In this document: piece after piece, positions 7,886 through 15,556 of the stretch
Layout: each line of letters starts with the position of its first letter
Position numbering within the stretch: the stretch's first letter is position 1
Assembly (NCBI RefSeq): GCF_011043775.1
Contig: NZ_JAAKXY010000002.1
Span: 434,001-498,000, forward strand
From: Natronolimnobius sp. AArcel1
GTDB lineage: Archaea; Halobacteriota; Halobacteria; Halobacteriales; Natrialbaceae
DNA: 64,000 bases
Direction of reading: 5' to 3'
The notes under the pieces: generated by a model
The model's database searches: none
Told to the model about the DNA's origin: nothing
The model's input: the letters and a program-made list of their open reading frames with translations, nothing else
Position numbers and translations under genes: made by a program

Positions 7886-9083
7886 GGAGTTCGACCACCC
7901 CGACCTCGAGGCAGCCGATGCGCCACTTGCAGTCATCGTCGAGACACAGCGGGCCGAAACTGCAATCGAATCACTGCGGGCCGAAGGCGTCTACGACGAC
8001 TCGAGGCGCGTCCGGACGGACCGTGGTGAAGCCGGACGCGAGGACGCCGACGACCCTGCGCGAATTGCGCTCCCGATCACCGAACCGCCGACGGAAACGC
8101 GCGTTCTCGAGGTCGTCCGCCAGTTCGACCCCGAGTTTCGGACGACGGATCTCGAGGATGTCCTCGCCGAACGCGGCTGGAGCGAGGCCGAAATCGAGAT
8201 GGCTCCGAGTTCGTGGGCAGTTATCGGCTCGGTGATTCTTGTGACGATGCCAACAGAGTATCCGGACGAAACCGCCGTCGCAGAGGCACTCCTCGAGATT
8301 CACGGCGAGGCAGATAGCGTGCTGGCAGACGAGGGAATCACAAACACCGGCGAGGCGGGAACGTACCGCGAGCCACGGACGCGACTGCTCGCAGGCGAGT
8401 CAGACACTGAAACGATTCACACGGAACATGGCACCCGGTACGGACTCGATCCCGCGACAGTCATGTTTTCACCGGGGAATCAGGCCGAACGCGCGCGGAT
8501 GGGCAGCATCACGGACGGAGACGAACACGTCTTCGATATGTTCGCCGGCATCGGCTACTTCACCCTGCCGATGGCCCGCGCCGGCGCGCGAGTCAGCGCG
8601 ACCGAGATCAACCCGACCGCTTTCCGCTACTTGCTCGAGAACGCCGTGCTCAACAAGGTCGATGATCGCCTTGAGGCTTACATGGCGGACTGCAGAGACC
8701 TCGCCGGAGAGGTTGACGCAGACCGCGTCGTGATGGGCTACTATGGCAGTTCGATGGCTGCGGGCGACAACGATGGCGGCGATAGCCACAGCAACGGCGG
8801 TGACGACAGCGACCGCGGCGACGACGAGCAAACAGCAAACTCGCCGTCTCGTGCGGATGAAGCCCACGAGTTCCTGCCCGCCGCACTCGAGGCGCTCGTC
8901 CCCGGTGGTGTCGTCCACTATCACGAGGCAACGCCCGAATCGCGTCTCTGGGATCGCCCGCTCGAGCGCCTCGAACGCGCCGGCGAAGCGGCCGGTCGCG
9001 ATTTCGAGATTCTCGAGAAACGGCGGGTGAAAAGCCACAGCGCAGGGGTTACCCACATCGTGATCGACGTGCGATTCGAGTAA
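7878..9083 (+). CDS. Trm5/Taw2-family tRNA methyltransferase-like protein
   Basis: A 401-residue class I SAM-dependent enzyme. The N-terminal domain (about 1-170) precedes the Trm5/Taw2-type junction RTRLLAGESDTETIHTEHG. The SAM-binding motif DMFAGIGYFTLPMARAGA is near residue 217 and ATEINPTAFRYLLENA follows. Family members modify tRNA-Phe position 37 on the wybutosine pathway (m1G methylation or aminocarboxypropyl transfer). The VMGYYGSS segment replaces the Trm5 NPP-type motif, which favours a Taw2-like activity; this is an inference. A Gly/Asp low-complexity insert lies at about residues 295-318. It starts inside the nmd3 3' end. Confidence 0.8.
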   Translation: MPEEFDHPDLEAADAPLAVIVETQRAETAIESLRAEGVYDDSRRVRTDRGEAGREDADDPARIALPITEPPTETRVLEVVRQFDPEFRTTDLEDVLAERGWSEAEIEMAPSSWAVIGSVILVTMPTEYPDETAVAEALLEIHGEADSVLADEGITNTGEAGTYREPRTRLLAGESDTETIHTEHGTRYGLDPATVMFSPGNQAERARMGSITDGDEHVFDMFAGIGYFTLPMARAGARVSATEINPTAFRYLLENAVLNKVDDRLEAYMADCRDLAGEVDADRVVMGYYGSSMAAGDNDGGDSHSNGGDDSDRGDDEQTANSPSRADEAHEFLPAALEALVPGGVVHYHEATPESRLWDRPLERLERAGEAAGRDFEILEKRRVKSHSAGVTHIVIDVRFE

Positions 9084-9142
9084 CCAGGATGTCTCCCGGC
9101 GACGGTCGTGACATTCATACCGACGCAGTGAGATCCGTATAT

Positions 9143-9229
9143 ATGGACAAGAATCAGTTTATCGCGCTTTTCTTTGCGCTCCTCATGGTGACATCGATGG
9201 TCGCCTGGGGCGCACTGGCGGCGTTTTAG
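9143..9229 (+). CDS. 28-residue single-helix membrane peptide
   Basis: ATG at 9143 opens a 28-codon frame: four polar residues (MDKNQ) followed by an almost wholly hydrophobic stretch (FIALFFALLMVTSMVAWGAL) and a stop at 9227-9229. A TATA-like attcatacc at about 9112-9120 sits 27 bases upstream, so the gene has its own leaderless promoter. It lies 59 bases after the methyltransferase. The composition is that of a real short membrane peptide rather than random high-GC sequence. No function recognised. Confidence 0.6.
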   Translation: MDKNQFIALFFALLMVTSMVAWGALAAF

Positions 9230-9249
9230 GACATCTTTTCGGCCGAGCG

Positions 9250-9284
9250 CTCGAGCGTGGTGACTCGAGCGTGGTGACTCGAGC
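9250..9284. repeat. 14-bp tandem repeat, 2.5 copies
   Basis: The unit CTCGAGCGTGGTGA occurs at 9250-9263 and 9264-9277, followed by a half copy CTCGAGC ending at 9284, directly against the helicase stop codon at 9285. Probably replication slippage in the 3' region. Confidence 0.7.
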
Positions 9285-11156
9285 CTACCGTTCCGTATCC
9301 CAGACGTCTGCAAGCGGCGAGGAGTCGCCGCCCGACCGAGTCCGCCGCGAGCGACGGGACCCGCCACTGCCAGATGACCCGTCGCTCGAGGAAGCGTGCG
9401 AGTTCGAGGTCGACTCCGATGACTGAGTACGTGTACTGCTCGCACTCGAGGAGTGGCCGGTCGTGGCAGTCTCGGTCAGTGCTGCCCGTGGCTCGAAGGC
9501 GGGCAACTGGGGGTCGCTCATCCGGTCGACCTGCGCTTCGAACCAGTCGGGCATATCCGTCCGTGCGCGGTCGAACAGATCGACCAGACTCGAGTCGGCG
9601 ATATACGTCGAGCCGTAGTCCTCGGGCGCACGAATCACCCGGCCGCAGGCCTGGATGACGGTTCGCAGAGACGAGCGGTAGTACCACGCCCACTGGCCCT
9701 CCTCGAGTCGGTGGGCGACTCTCGAGTCACCCGTGTTGAGAAACGGCGCTTTGCAGAGGACCTGCCAGCGACAGAGGTCGCCTTTCAGGTCGAGCGCTTC
9801 CTCCATTTTCACGGAGATGAAGACGTCGGGGTCGTCACAGGCTTTCCACTCCTCTAAGTCAGCGTCGCGACTGTCGCGGTCGTGGACACGGATGCGTTCG
9901 CCGACGCCAAAATCCCGGAGGAGGTCGGCGAGTTGCTCCTGAATCGCGTAGGAGTGAGCGTGGATTAACCCCTTCTCGTCGGGGTGTTCCTGCATGATAC
10001 GGACGATTGTGCGTGCGATTTTCGGCGTGGTATCATCGCGGTGCTCGTAGGTCATCTTCCCCTGCGTCACGTCGTACAACGGGCGATTTTCGACGGGGAA
10101 GGTGTGGCCGACATCGACCAGTGCAACGTCGTCCGGATTGAGTCCAACCTGCCGGCAGAACGCTGCTTTGTTCAAAATCGTCGCCGACAGAAGTGCGAAC
10201 TTGTTCCCGCGGTCCCAGACCGTATGCTGGAGGTACTTTTCGGGATTCATCGGCTTGATCGTCAGCGGCCCGCCCGCCGGTTCGTCGCTGTCATTGTTTT
10301 CGCGGGTGCTCGCCGACGGCTCGGACTGATCGACCAGCCACGTCGTCGGGCTCTGTGGGTCGCGATAATCGGACACAAACCACTCGAGTTCGCCGATGAG
10401 TTCCTGCAAGCGGTCGCGTTCGCGCACCTCTGCGGGGGAAAACGCCTCCTGGGCGAGCAGGTCGTCCTTGCGTCGTTCGCAGGTGCCCGCGAGGTTCTCT
10501 GCGTAGCGAACCGCGCGGTCGATGCCTTCGTCCTCGAAGTCGGGAACGCGTAGGTCATCCCAGAACGGCACCGTTCGCGGCCCCAACTGGATCGTCGCAT
10601 ACATTTCGGCCCACTCGGCGAGGCCGTGGGCTTCATCGACGACGACGACGTCGCGTTTGCGAAACACCTCGCTGCCCGCGGTCTGCATGAAATATGCGAG
10701 CGTCATCGCTGCAATCGAACGATTCGAGGCAATTGCGCGGTCGGAAAAGTACGGACAGCGGTGTTTGACGGAACAGTCGTAGCCACGCTCGCGGACGCAG
10801 GGGGCCTGATTGACCGGGGTATTGCGCTCTTGGGGGAGAATGCAGGTGTAGTTCGATTTCCCGCGGATCACGTTGAGATCGGACAGCAGGTCGTCGGAGG
10901 CAACGTCGTCTAACTGCGAGACCTGTGGCGTCGTGTAGTACGCGCCCGAGGCCTCGACCGGGTCGGCCTCGTCAATTGTGCGCGCACAGCCCGCGATTGC
11001 GCGCGCGAGCAGTGACTTTCCGCTGCCGGTCGGCGCGCGCACTAACACGACGTCGTTGCCGGCCGCAAAGGCGTCACGAATGTCACGGAGGGCCTGCTCC
11101 TGATTCCCACGATAGCTCGGCGCGGGAAACGACTCGAAGATCCGCTCGGGGTTCAC
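9285..11156 (-). CDS. XPD/DinG-type Fe-S superfamily 2 DNA helicase
   Basis: A 623-residue ATP-dependent helicase. The Walker A motif RAPTGSGKS lies near residue 39. Four Cys expected to hold the [4Fe-4S] cluster follow: NYTCILP, APCVRE, YDCSVKHRC (about 115-150). The DEAH box VVDEAHGLAEW is near 195. Helicase C-terminal motifs include LLSATI and QACGRVIRAPEDYGST near residue 510. This arrangement is typical of 5'-3' helicases of the XPD/DinG/Rad3 group acting in repair. The last 70 residues are Ser/Arg-rich and probably disordered. Exact orthology (XPD versus DinG-like) is not settled by eye. Confidence 0.88.
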   Translation of the reverse strand: MNPERIFESFPAPSYRGNQEQALRDIRDAFAAGNDVVLVRAPTGSGKSLLARAIAGCARTIDEADPVEASGAYYTTPQVSQLDDVASDDLLSDLNVIRGKSNYTCILPQERNTPVNQAPCVRERGYDCSVKHRCPYFSDRAIASNRSIAAMTLAYFMQTAGSEVFRKRDVVVVDEAHGLAEWAEMYATIQLGPRTVPFWDDLRVPDFEDEGIDRAVRYAENLAGTCERRKDDLLAQEAFSPAEVRERDRLQELIGELEWFVSDYRDPQSPTTWLVDQSEPSASTRENNDSDEPAGGPLTIKPMNPEKYLQHTVWDRGNKFALLSATILNKAAFCRQVGLNPDDVALVDVGHTFPVENRPLYDVTQGKMTYEHRDDTTPKIARTIVRIMQEHPDEKGLIHAHSYAIQEQLADLLRDFGVGERIRVHDRDSRDADLEEWKACDDPDVFISVKMEEALDLKGDLCRWQVLCKAPFLNTGDSRVAHRLEEGQWAWYYRSSLRTVIQACGRVIRAPEDYGSTYIADSSLVDLFDRARTDMPDWFEAQVDRMSDPQLPAFEPRAALTETATTGHSSSASSTRTQSSESTSNSHASSSDGSSGSGGSRRSRRTRSGGDSSPLADVWDTER

Positions 11157-11361
11157 CGTTCAGTCCACCGACCGGCGACTCCCTAAAGGCTACGAACCGT
11201 CTCCGACAGCGAGCCGGATTCGACACTCGAGGGCTGGTTGTAGCCGGGGAGAAATCACCTGCTACCGAGAGATCAGGGAGGGCATCACAGCGCACAGGTG
11301 GCGGCTACCAGCAGGTAGCTGGCCGATTACAAATACGAAATCGGTCTTCAGGAATCAATGC
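11157..11361. other. Intergenic spacer with possible promoter of the tRNA-like element
   Basis: No ORF is supported. The spacer holds a hairpin CTACC-agca-GGTAG (11306-11319) and an inverted repeat CCGATT/AATCGG (11323-11328, 11339-11344) enclosing the A/T-rich acaaatacga. The centre of that stretch is about 27 bases before the tRNA-like element, where a TATA box would be expected. Confidence 0.4.
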
Positions 11362-11450
11362 GGAAGGGTCGCTCAGCGGTAGAGTACCGCGGTGCCATCT
11401 GGCCCGCGGCGGCCTCACAGCCTCGTGGCGTTCAAATCCCACCCCTTCCG
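11362..11450 (+). tRNA. tRNA-like element with aberrant anticodon and T arms (possible pseudo-tRNA)
   Basis: The ends pair as an acceptor stem (GGAAGGG at 11362-11368 with CCCTTCC at 11443-11449; two more G-C/C-G pairs extend it outward). The D arm TCGCTCAGCGGTAGAGT is canonical. The T arm would be GTGGG-TTCAAAT-CCCAC but has one extra C (GTGGCG). Between them, CCGCGG pairs with CCGCGG around an 11-base loop containing TGCCATCTGG instead of a 7-base anticodon loop, and a 15-base variable-like segment follows. No confident anticodon can be read. It may be a decayed tRNA, a tRNA with an unusual processing site, or a tRNA-derived ncRNA. Confidence 0.4.
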
Positions 11451-11546
11451 CTTGCGGTCTGCGGCTTGCGGTTACGGTCCCGCACTGGCTGCGGGCACCG
11501 TCATGGTTGTGATTGTGGTTGTGGTCGCGATGCGGTCGCAGTGGCA

Positions 11547-11601
11547 GTATCACAGCACGCAACACGCTCCATCGTGGCTCCCCATCACGATGCTGTGATA
11601 C
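11547..11601. repeat. 11-bp perfect inverted repeat
   Basis: GTATCACAGCA (11547-11557) is matched by TGCTGTGATAC (11591-11601) around a 33-base loop that contains a smaller CGTG/CACG pair. It lies in the 250-base gene-free spacer (11452-11702) downstream of the tRNA-like element. That spacer also holds a GT-rich simple stretch (11503-11525). Role unknown. Confidence 0.65.
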
Positions 11602-11702
11602 AGGGCGGACTCCCCACCGCCCCAGTTCATGGTCAGGTTTCAGCGGTCGCCACCGCCCACGACGAATTTTTTGAAGGTACCTCAGACACCAGACAGCACC
11701 GT

Positions 11703-11948
11703 CTACAACGCACCCACGCGAGAGGTCTCCCCGTCCACCTGCTCGAGTCGCTCGACGTCTTCAGCCGTCGGATTATCCGGCAGCGCCTCGATACAGGGAT
11801 AACAGAGCAGGTGCTCCGTGCCGTCCTCGAACTCGAGGGTCATCGCGGTGCCGTCGCTGCCGTCGTTCTCGCCGAACGTCCAGATGTTGGCGATGCCGCC
11901 AGCAACCGAGACCGTTCGGCCACAGCCGTCACAGGAGGTCTTGCCCAT
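11703..11948 (-). CDS. Small zinc-knuckle protein
   Basis: An 81-residue acidic protein starting MGKTSCDGCGRTVSV. Two Cys pairs (CDGCG at residues 6-9 and CYPCIEA near 49-52) bracket a beta-rich segment and are spaced as a treble-clef or ribbon-type zinc site. A longer upstream frame exists to 12230, but it lies antisense to the YkgJ-type gene and is rejected. It diverges from the YkgJ-type gene at 12067. Looks like a haloarchaeal conserved family; no function recognised. Confidence 0.75.
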   Translation of the reverse strand: MGKTSCDGCGRTVSVAGGIANIWTFGENDGSDGTAMTLEFEDGTEHLLCYPCIEALPDNPTAEDVERLEQVDGETSRVGAL

Positions 11949-12066
11949 ACGTGGCCTGGGAATCGAACGGTGAAAGTCGTTCCCCCAAGCGGAGAGACCG
12001 ACTCGAGGGGTCACACTGCCTGCCGCCGGGCGAGCGGTTATCCGTCCTGACACGATACCCTCGCAT

Positions 12067-12981
12067 ATGGAGGTCAACTGCGAGGGCTGTGCAGGCTGTT
12101 GTATGGACTGGCGACCGCTGCTCGCAGAGGCTGGCGACGACGAGAGCGCCAACAAGCGACGCGCTGCGCCACTGCGCGACGACGCTACTCGAGCGCCCCT
12201 TGATGGCGACACCAACTTCGTTCCGCTCACCCGCGACGAGGTCCGTGCGTTTCTCGAGGCCGGGATGGCCGACGCCCTGACGCCGCGGTTCTGGCGGGCT
12301 GCAGACGAGCATGAAGCCGTCGAAATCGACGGCTATGAGATTGCCTCCGTCGCCGACCGGCCAGTCTTTTTCGTCGGCCTCCGAAAGCCACCGAAGCCGG
12401 TCGCACCCTTCGATCTCGAGGCCGAATCCTGGCTGCCAGCCTGCGTCTTTCTCAATCCGACGACGCTGCAGTGTCGCATCCACGACAGCGACCTGCTTCC
12501 CGACGAGTGTAGCGCGTACCCAGCGCACAATATCGCCCTCGAGCAGGAAACCGAATGCGAACGCGTCGAGGCGGCATTTGGCGGCGACCGACTCGTCGAT
12601 GACTCCGTTCCCGAGGATCTCGATGGCCTCCTGCTTGGCTCGCAGGCCCTCGGCGAGAAACTGTTCTGCCATCCGGAGCCCGAAAAACTCGAGGGCGTCA
12701 TCGAACGCACCGCGAGCGGCGAGCTAACCCGCGAGGACCGCGCCGACTGTCTCGCCATCGCCGCGGCCTCGAGCGCCGGTACGATGGCGATTTCAGAGTA
12801 CCACTACGAGTGGGGCAGAGAGCAGGCACTCGAGGAGAGCGATTCGTGGGTTACGGGAGTGCTCGAGGAGTGGGAGTCGCGCCACGAAAATTCGACAACT
12901 GTGCCAGCGGCGGCCGTCGCCGATGCCGTCGAAACGGATCGTGGTGCACCCGAAACGCCGGGCTGGGATTCGCTCGAGTAG
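12067..12981 (+). CDS. YkgJ-family cysteine-cluster protein
   Basis: A 304-residue protein with the Cys-rich arrangement of the YkgJ/zinc- or iron-chelating domain: NCEGCAGCCMDW at the N-terminus, then PACVFLNPTTLQCRIHD and LPDECSAYP near residues 130-155, and FCHPEP near 200. The conserved Cys are thought to bind Fe-S or zinc. The C-terminal 80 residues are helical and acidic. YkgJ-like proteins have no settled biochemical role. It converges on the esterase gene with a 9-base gap. Confidence 0.85.
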   Translation: MEVNCEGCAGCCMDWRPLLAEAGDDESANKRRAAPLRDDATRAPLDGDTNFVPLTRDEVRAFLEAGMADALTPRFWRAADEHEAVEIDGYEIASVADRPVFFVGLRKPPKPVAPFDLEAESWLPACVFLNPTTLQCRIHDSDLLPDECSAYPAHNIALEQETECERVEAAFGGDRLVDDSVPEDLDGLLLGSQALGEKLFCHPEPEKLEGVIERTASGELTREDRADCLAIAAASSAGTMAISEYHYEWGREQALEESDSWVTGVLEEWESRHENSTTVPAAAVADAVETDRGAPETPGWDSLE

Positions 12982-12990
12982 TCGATTCGC

Positions 12991-13926
12991 TTAGTTGGAC
13001 TCGAGTGCGTCCGCGAGGTCGCCAGCAATATCCGCGATGGCTTCGCGGGCGCGGTCAACCTCGCGCATCGTGATGAAGCCGTGAACCATGGCCTCGTAGT
13101 TCTCATAGCGCGTGGCGACACCGTCCTGAACGAGCTGTTCGGCGTAGGCCCGGCCACCGTCGCGAAGCGGATCGAAGCCCGCGGTGACGACAGTCGCTGG
13201 CGCGACACCGGACAGATCGCAGGCGTTGGACGGATCAGCGTAGGGATTGCGACGATGGATCTCGTTGCCGTAGTAACACGCCTCAAACCAGCGCATATCC
13301 TCCTTCTCGAGGACGAGTCCTGCGTGTTCCTCGACCGAGGGCTGGCCCTCCTCGACACCGATTGCGGGGTACACCAGCGCCTGATAGTCGATCTCGGGGC
13401 CGTCGCGTTCGGCAGCCATCAGTGCGGTCACAGCGGCGAGCGTCCCACCGGCAGAGTCGCCTGCGACCGCGACGTGCCCGTTCCCGGCGACTGCACCGGG
13501 GTTCGACGCCGCCCACTCGAGAGCAGTGTAGGCGTCGTCGACCGCCGCGGGGAAGGGGTGTTCGGGAGCGAGTCGGTAGTCGACGGAGAGGACGGCACAG
13601 CCGCTCTCTCGGGTGAGATGCCGGCAGAGCCAGTCGTGCGTCGCAATACTCCCCAGCACGAACCCACCACCGTGGAAGAAGACAATCGTCGGGAACGGGC
13701 CGGTCGTCTTGGGAAGGTAGAGCCGAGCGTCGATGTCGCCCGCGGGACCGGGAATCGTCCGGTCGACAGTTGCGCCAACGCTCGGAACAGTTCGATTCTG
13801 AAACCACATTGACGCCCGGCTGAGCAGCCGGAGCAGTTTCAGTCCGTAGCGGCTGTGAGGCAGCGAGAACCGCCCCTGGCGCTCCATTGCGTCCGTAGCC
13901 TGCGGATCGATCTCGTTGGCCTGCAT
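12991..13926 (-). CDS. Hormone-sensitive-lipase-family alpha/beta hydrolase (esterase)
   Basis: A 311-residue HSL/family IV carboxylesterase. The oxyanion motif HGGGFVLGS lies near residue 84, the nucleophile elbow GDSAGGT near 158, the acid in TAGFDPLRDGG near 252, and the His in VHGFI near 284. The N-terminal cap helices (about 1-50) are present. Enzymes of this family cleave short acyl esters and are soluble. Unlike the hydrolase at 2374-3288, all catalytic residues are intact. Substrate unknown. Confidence 0.92.
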   Translation of the reverse strand: MQANEIDPQATDAMERQGRFSLPHSRYGLKLLRLLSRASMWFQNRTVPSVGATVDRTIPGPAGDIDARLYLPKTTGPFPTIVFFHGGGFVLGSIATHDWLCRHLTRESGCAVLSVDYRLAPEHPFPAAVDDAYTALEWAASNPGAVAGNGHVAVAGDSAGGTLAAVTALMAAERDGPEIDYQALVYPAIGVEEGQPSVEEHAGLVLEKEDMRWFEACYYGNEIHRRNPYADPSNACDLSGVAPATVVTAGFDPLRDGGRAYAEQLVQDGVATRYENYEAMVHGFITMREVDRAREAIADIAGDLADALESN

Positions 13927-14066
13927 ACACTATCGTTCGCCGGTCCGACGCTAAGCGTTCCGGACTCGAGGGCTCGCTCACTGCACGGACCAGTTGCTGT
14001 ACAGGTGGGACGACACAGCCGCGAAAAGGATGCCCGCGGGCGTGAGTTGTGCGTCGCTCGAATCTG

Positions 14067-14240
14067 CTATTTGGATTTGATCTGTTCGAACTGACTCAAC
14101 AGATCCTCGGTCGACTCACCGGAATCGTACTCCACCTCACCGTGATAGATCGTCCGCTCGTCGTCGAAATCGGCATCCACTCTCGAGGATTGGGCTTCCC
14201 GTCGCTCGTGTTCATCTTCGTCATAGGCACCCATTGACAT
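14067..14240 (-). CDS. Small acidic haloarchaeal protein (DUF5786-like)
   Basis: A 57-residue protein, MSMGAYDEDEHERREAQ at the N-terminus and a C-terminal block YDSGESTEDLLSQFEQIKSK. The layout (MGxYDE start, VDADFDDE centre, short helical DLLxxxxxIK end) matches my memory of the DUF5786 family of small haloarchaeal proteins. A longer start at 14270 is possible, but the family start favours 14240 or 14234. Function unknown. Confidence 0.7.
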   Translation of the reverse strand: MSMGAYDEDEHERREAQSSRVDADFDDERTIYHGEVEYDSGESTEDLLSQFEQIKSK

Positions 14241-14348
14241 GGTAGGTACACACATGTAGGTCAGTACCACACATCAATGTAACGGTTACCCATACCACAC
14301 TTCATACGGGCACGTAAGACGTATGTCCGGCCACTTCATAGCAGACAT

Positions 14349-15356
14349 GTGGCACAGCCGCTTCGCTTTCGGTACTCGCCCGAGACCTGGAGCGAGCAAC
14401 GAGTTCGACAGGACATTTTACAGCCGCTCAGGTCGAATATCGGGGCTCGAGCCGTGACGCCGACGTACGAGATTGGCGCACACTGGACGACACACCGTTT
14501 CGAGATGCAAAACGGCGACCTTGCACTGTTCGCACACGACGATTCGGAAGCCTACTGGATGGGCAATACGGAAACCCCGTCGTCGTTGTGGCGTACTGAC
14601 AAACACGGCTGGGACGAAATTCCGTATCACGTCTCCCGCTGGGCCCAGCGAGAACTCCTCGAGACGTTACACGAGGACGATCCGTGGCTTGCCGACTACC
14701 CCCACATTTCGTGGTTTTTCCTGCCTGTATTCATGTCCAAGGATGGACGTGAATCGACGCGCGCGTTTTTCCGACAGCACGCCGCTGGCTTTCCGGATGC
14801 CGGTCGACGTGAAACGACGCAGTACTTCGAAGAGTTTCTCGCAACCGGTGCGCTCGATGAGTACCGACACACGATGTCGGGGAAACTGGGCACGAGCAAC
14901 CACGTCGACCGGGTTCGCATGAGCGCAACGATGGGTGAGTTCATCGCCGCGAAGATCCTCACCGACGCCGACTACGAAGTCGTCCCCGAAATCGAGGTGA
15001 CGACGGGTCACTCACTCGACTATCGTGCGAAAGACGACGAGACGAACACCCTCGTCGAGGTTACCCGGCCACAGCCGCCGATGAACCGCGCCGCCGAGGG
15101 TCCGGTTGCCGCCGTCCGCGACACCGCTGAGACGAAAGCCAACGGCCAACTCGCCAACCACGGCGGCGGCGCAGTGTTGTTCGTCGACTGCTCGAGTTTC
15201 CGTGATGACTCCTGGGCGGCCGTCCGCGGCGAGCAACCCGACGTGCGCCACCGCCCGGCCGTCGTCTACCGCGCCCGTCCGAACGGCCACGTCGAAGCCT
15301 ATCGGAAGGGGTCAGTCCCGCTCGAGTTCGGAGACACGCTCGAGTTCGTGGACTGA
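14349..15356 (+). CDS. DUF5784-like protein, possibly nuclease-fold
   Basis: A 335-residue acidic protein with a GTG start (14349; the ATG at 14347 is out of frame). The N-terminal half is Trp/Tyr-rich (PETWSEQRVRQDILQPLR). At residues about 195-240 there is FIAAKILTDADYEV, then EIEVTTGHSLDYRA and TLVEVTRPQ. This is a Glu-Asp-ExT order reminiscent of a PD-(D/E)xK core with Thr in the Lys position. I believe it belongs to the haloarchaeal DUF5784 family. The nuclease reading is an inference. Strong hairpin terminators follow. Confidence 0.7.
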   Translation: MAQPLRFRYSPETWSEQRVRQDILQPLRSNIGARAVTPTYEIGAHWTTHRFEMQNGDLALFAHDDSEAYWMGNTETPSSLWRTDKHGWDEIPYHVSRWAQRELLETLHEDDPWLADYPHISWFFLPVFMSKDGRESTRAFFRQHAAGFPDAGRRETTQYFEEFLATGALDEYRHTMSGKLGTSNHVDRVRMSATMGEFIAAKILTDADYEVVPEIEVTTGHSLDYRAKDDETNTLVEVTRPQPPMNRAAEGPVAAVRDTAETKANGQLANHGGGAVLFVDCSSFRDDSWAAVRGEQPDVRHRPAVVYRARPNGHVEAYRKGSVPLEFGDTLEFVD

Positions 15357-15431
15357 GTGGAGACGGGCGCTCGAGGTGGTTGCGTTGCTCGGCAACTCGT
15401 CGGCGCTCGGAGACAGTTTTGGGCAAGCATA

Positions 15432-15450
15432 CCGCTCGCTCCGCGAGCGG
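15432..15450. repeat. Hairpin CCGCTCGC/GCGAGCGG
   Basis: Perfect 8-base arms (15432-15439 and 15443-15450) with a three-base loop, directly upstream of the terminator hairpin. Part of a run of three stem-loops after the DUF5784-like gene. Confidence 0.7.
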
Positions 15451-15455
15451 TTTCT

Positions 15456-15491
15456 CCGAGCGCGAGCGAAGCGCCGCGCTCGGCCTTTTTT
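15456..15491 (+). terminator. Hairpin plus T-run terminator
   Basis: CCGAGCGCG (15456-15464) pairs with CGCGCTCGG (15475-15483) around a 10-base loop, followed by CC and six T (15486-15491). This is the shape of an intrinsic terminator for the DUF5784-like gene, 100 bases after its stop. Confidence 0.6.
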
Positions 15492-15499
15492 CATCAAAG

Positions 15500-15551
15500 T
15501 TTTTTAGCGGGGTTCGATCCGAGCGCAGCGAGGGAGGACCCCGCTAAAAAA
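15500..15551. terminator. Bidirectional terminator
   Basis: TTTTTTAGCGGGGT (15500-15513) is the exact reverse complement of ACCCCGCTAAAAAA (15538-15551). The stem with T-runs on either strand lies between the end of the plus-strand DUF5784-like gene and the end of the minus-strand gene at 15557, so it can stop transcription from both sides. Confidence 0.65.
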
Positions 15552-15556
15552 GTTTG

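Noticed and set aside
9503-11156. Assignment of the helicase as a confirmed XPD orthologue
   Set aside because: Fe-S Cys and motif order fit XPD, DinG and related Rad3 helicases equally; left as XPD/DinG-type.
11949-12230. N-terminal extension of the minus-strand zinc-knuckle gene
   Set aside because: It overlaps the YkgJ-type gene in antisense and has low-complexity Ser/Ala/Arg composition typical of a shadow frame.
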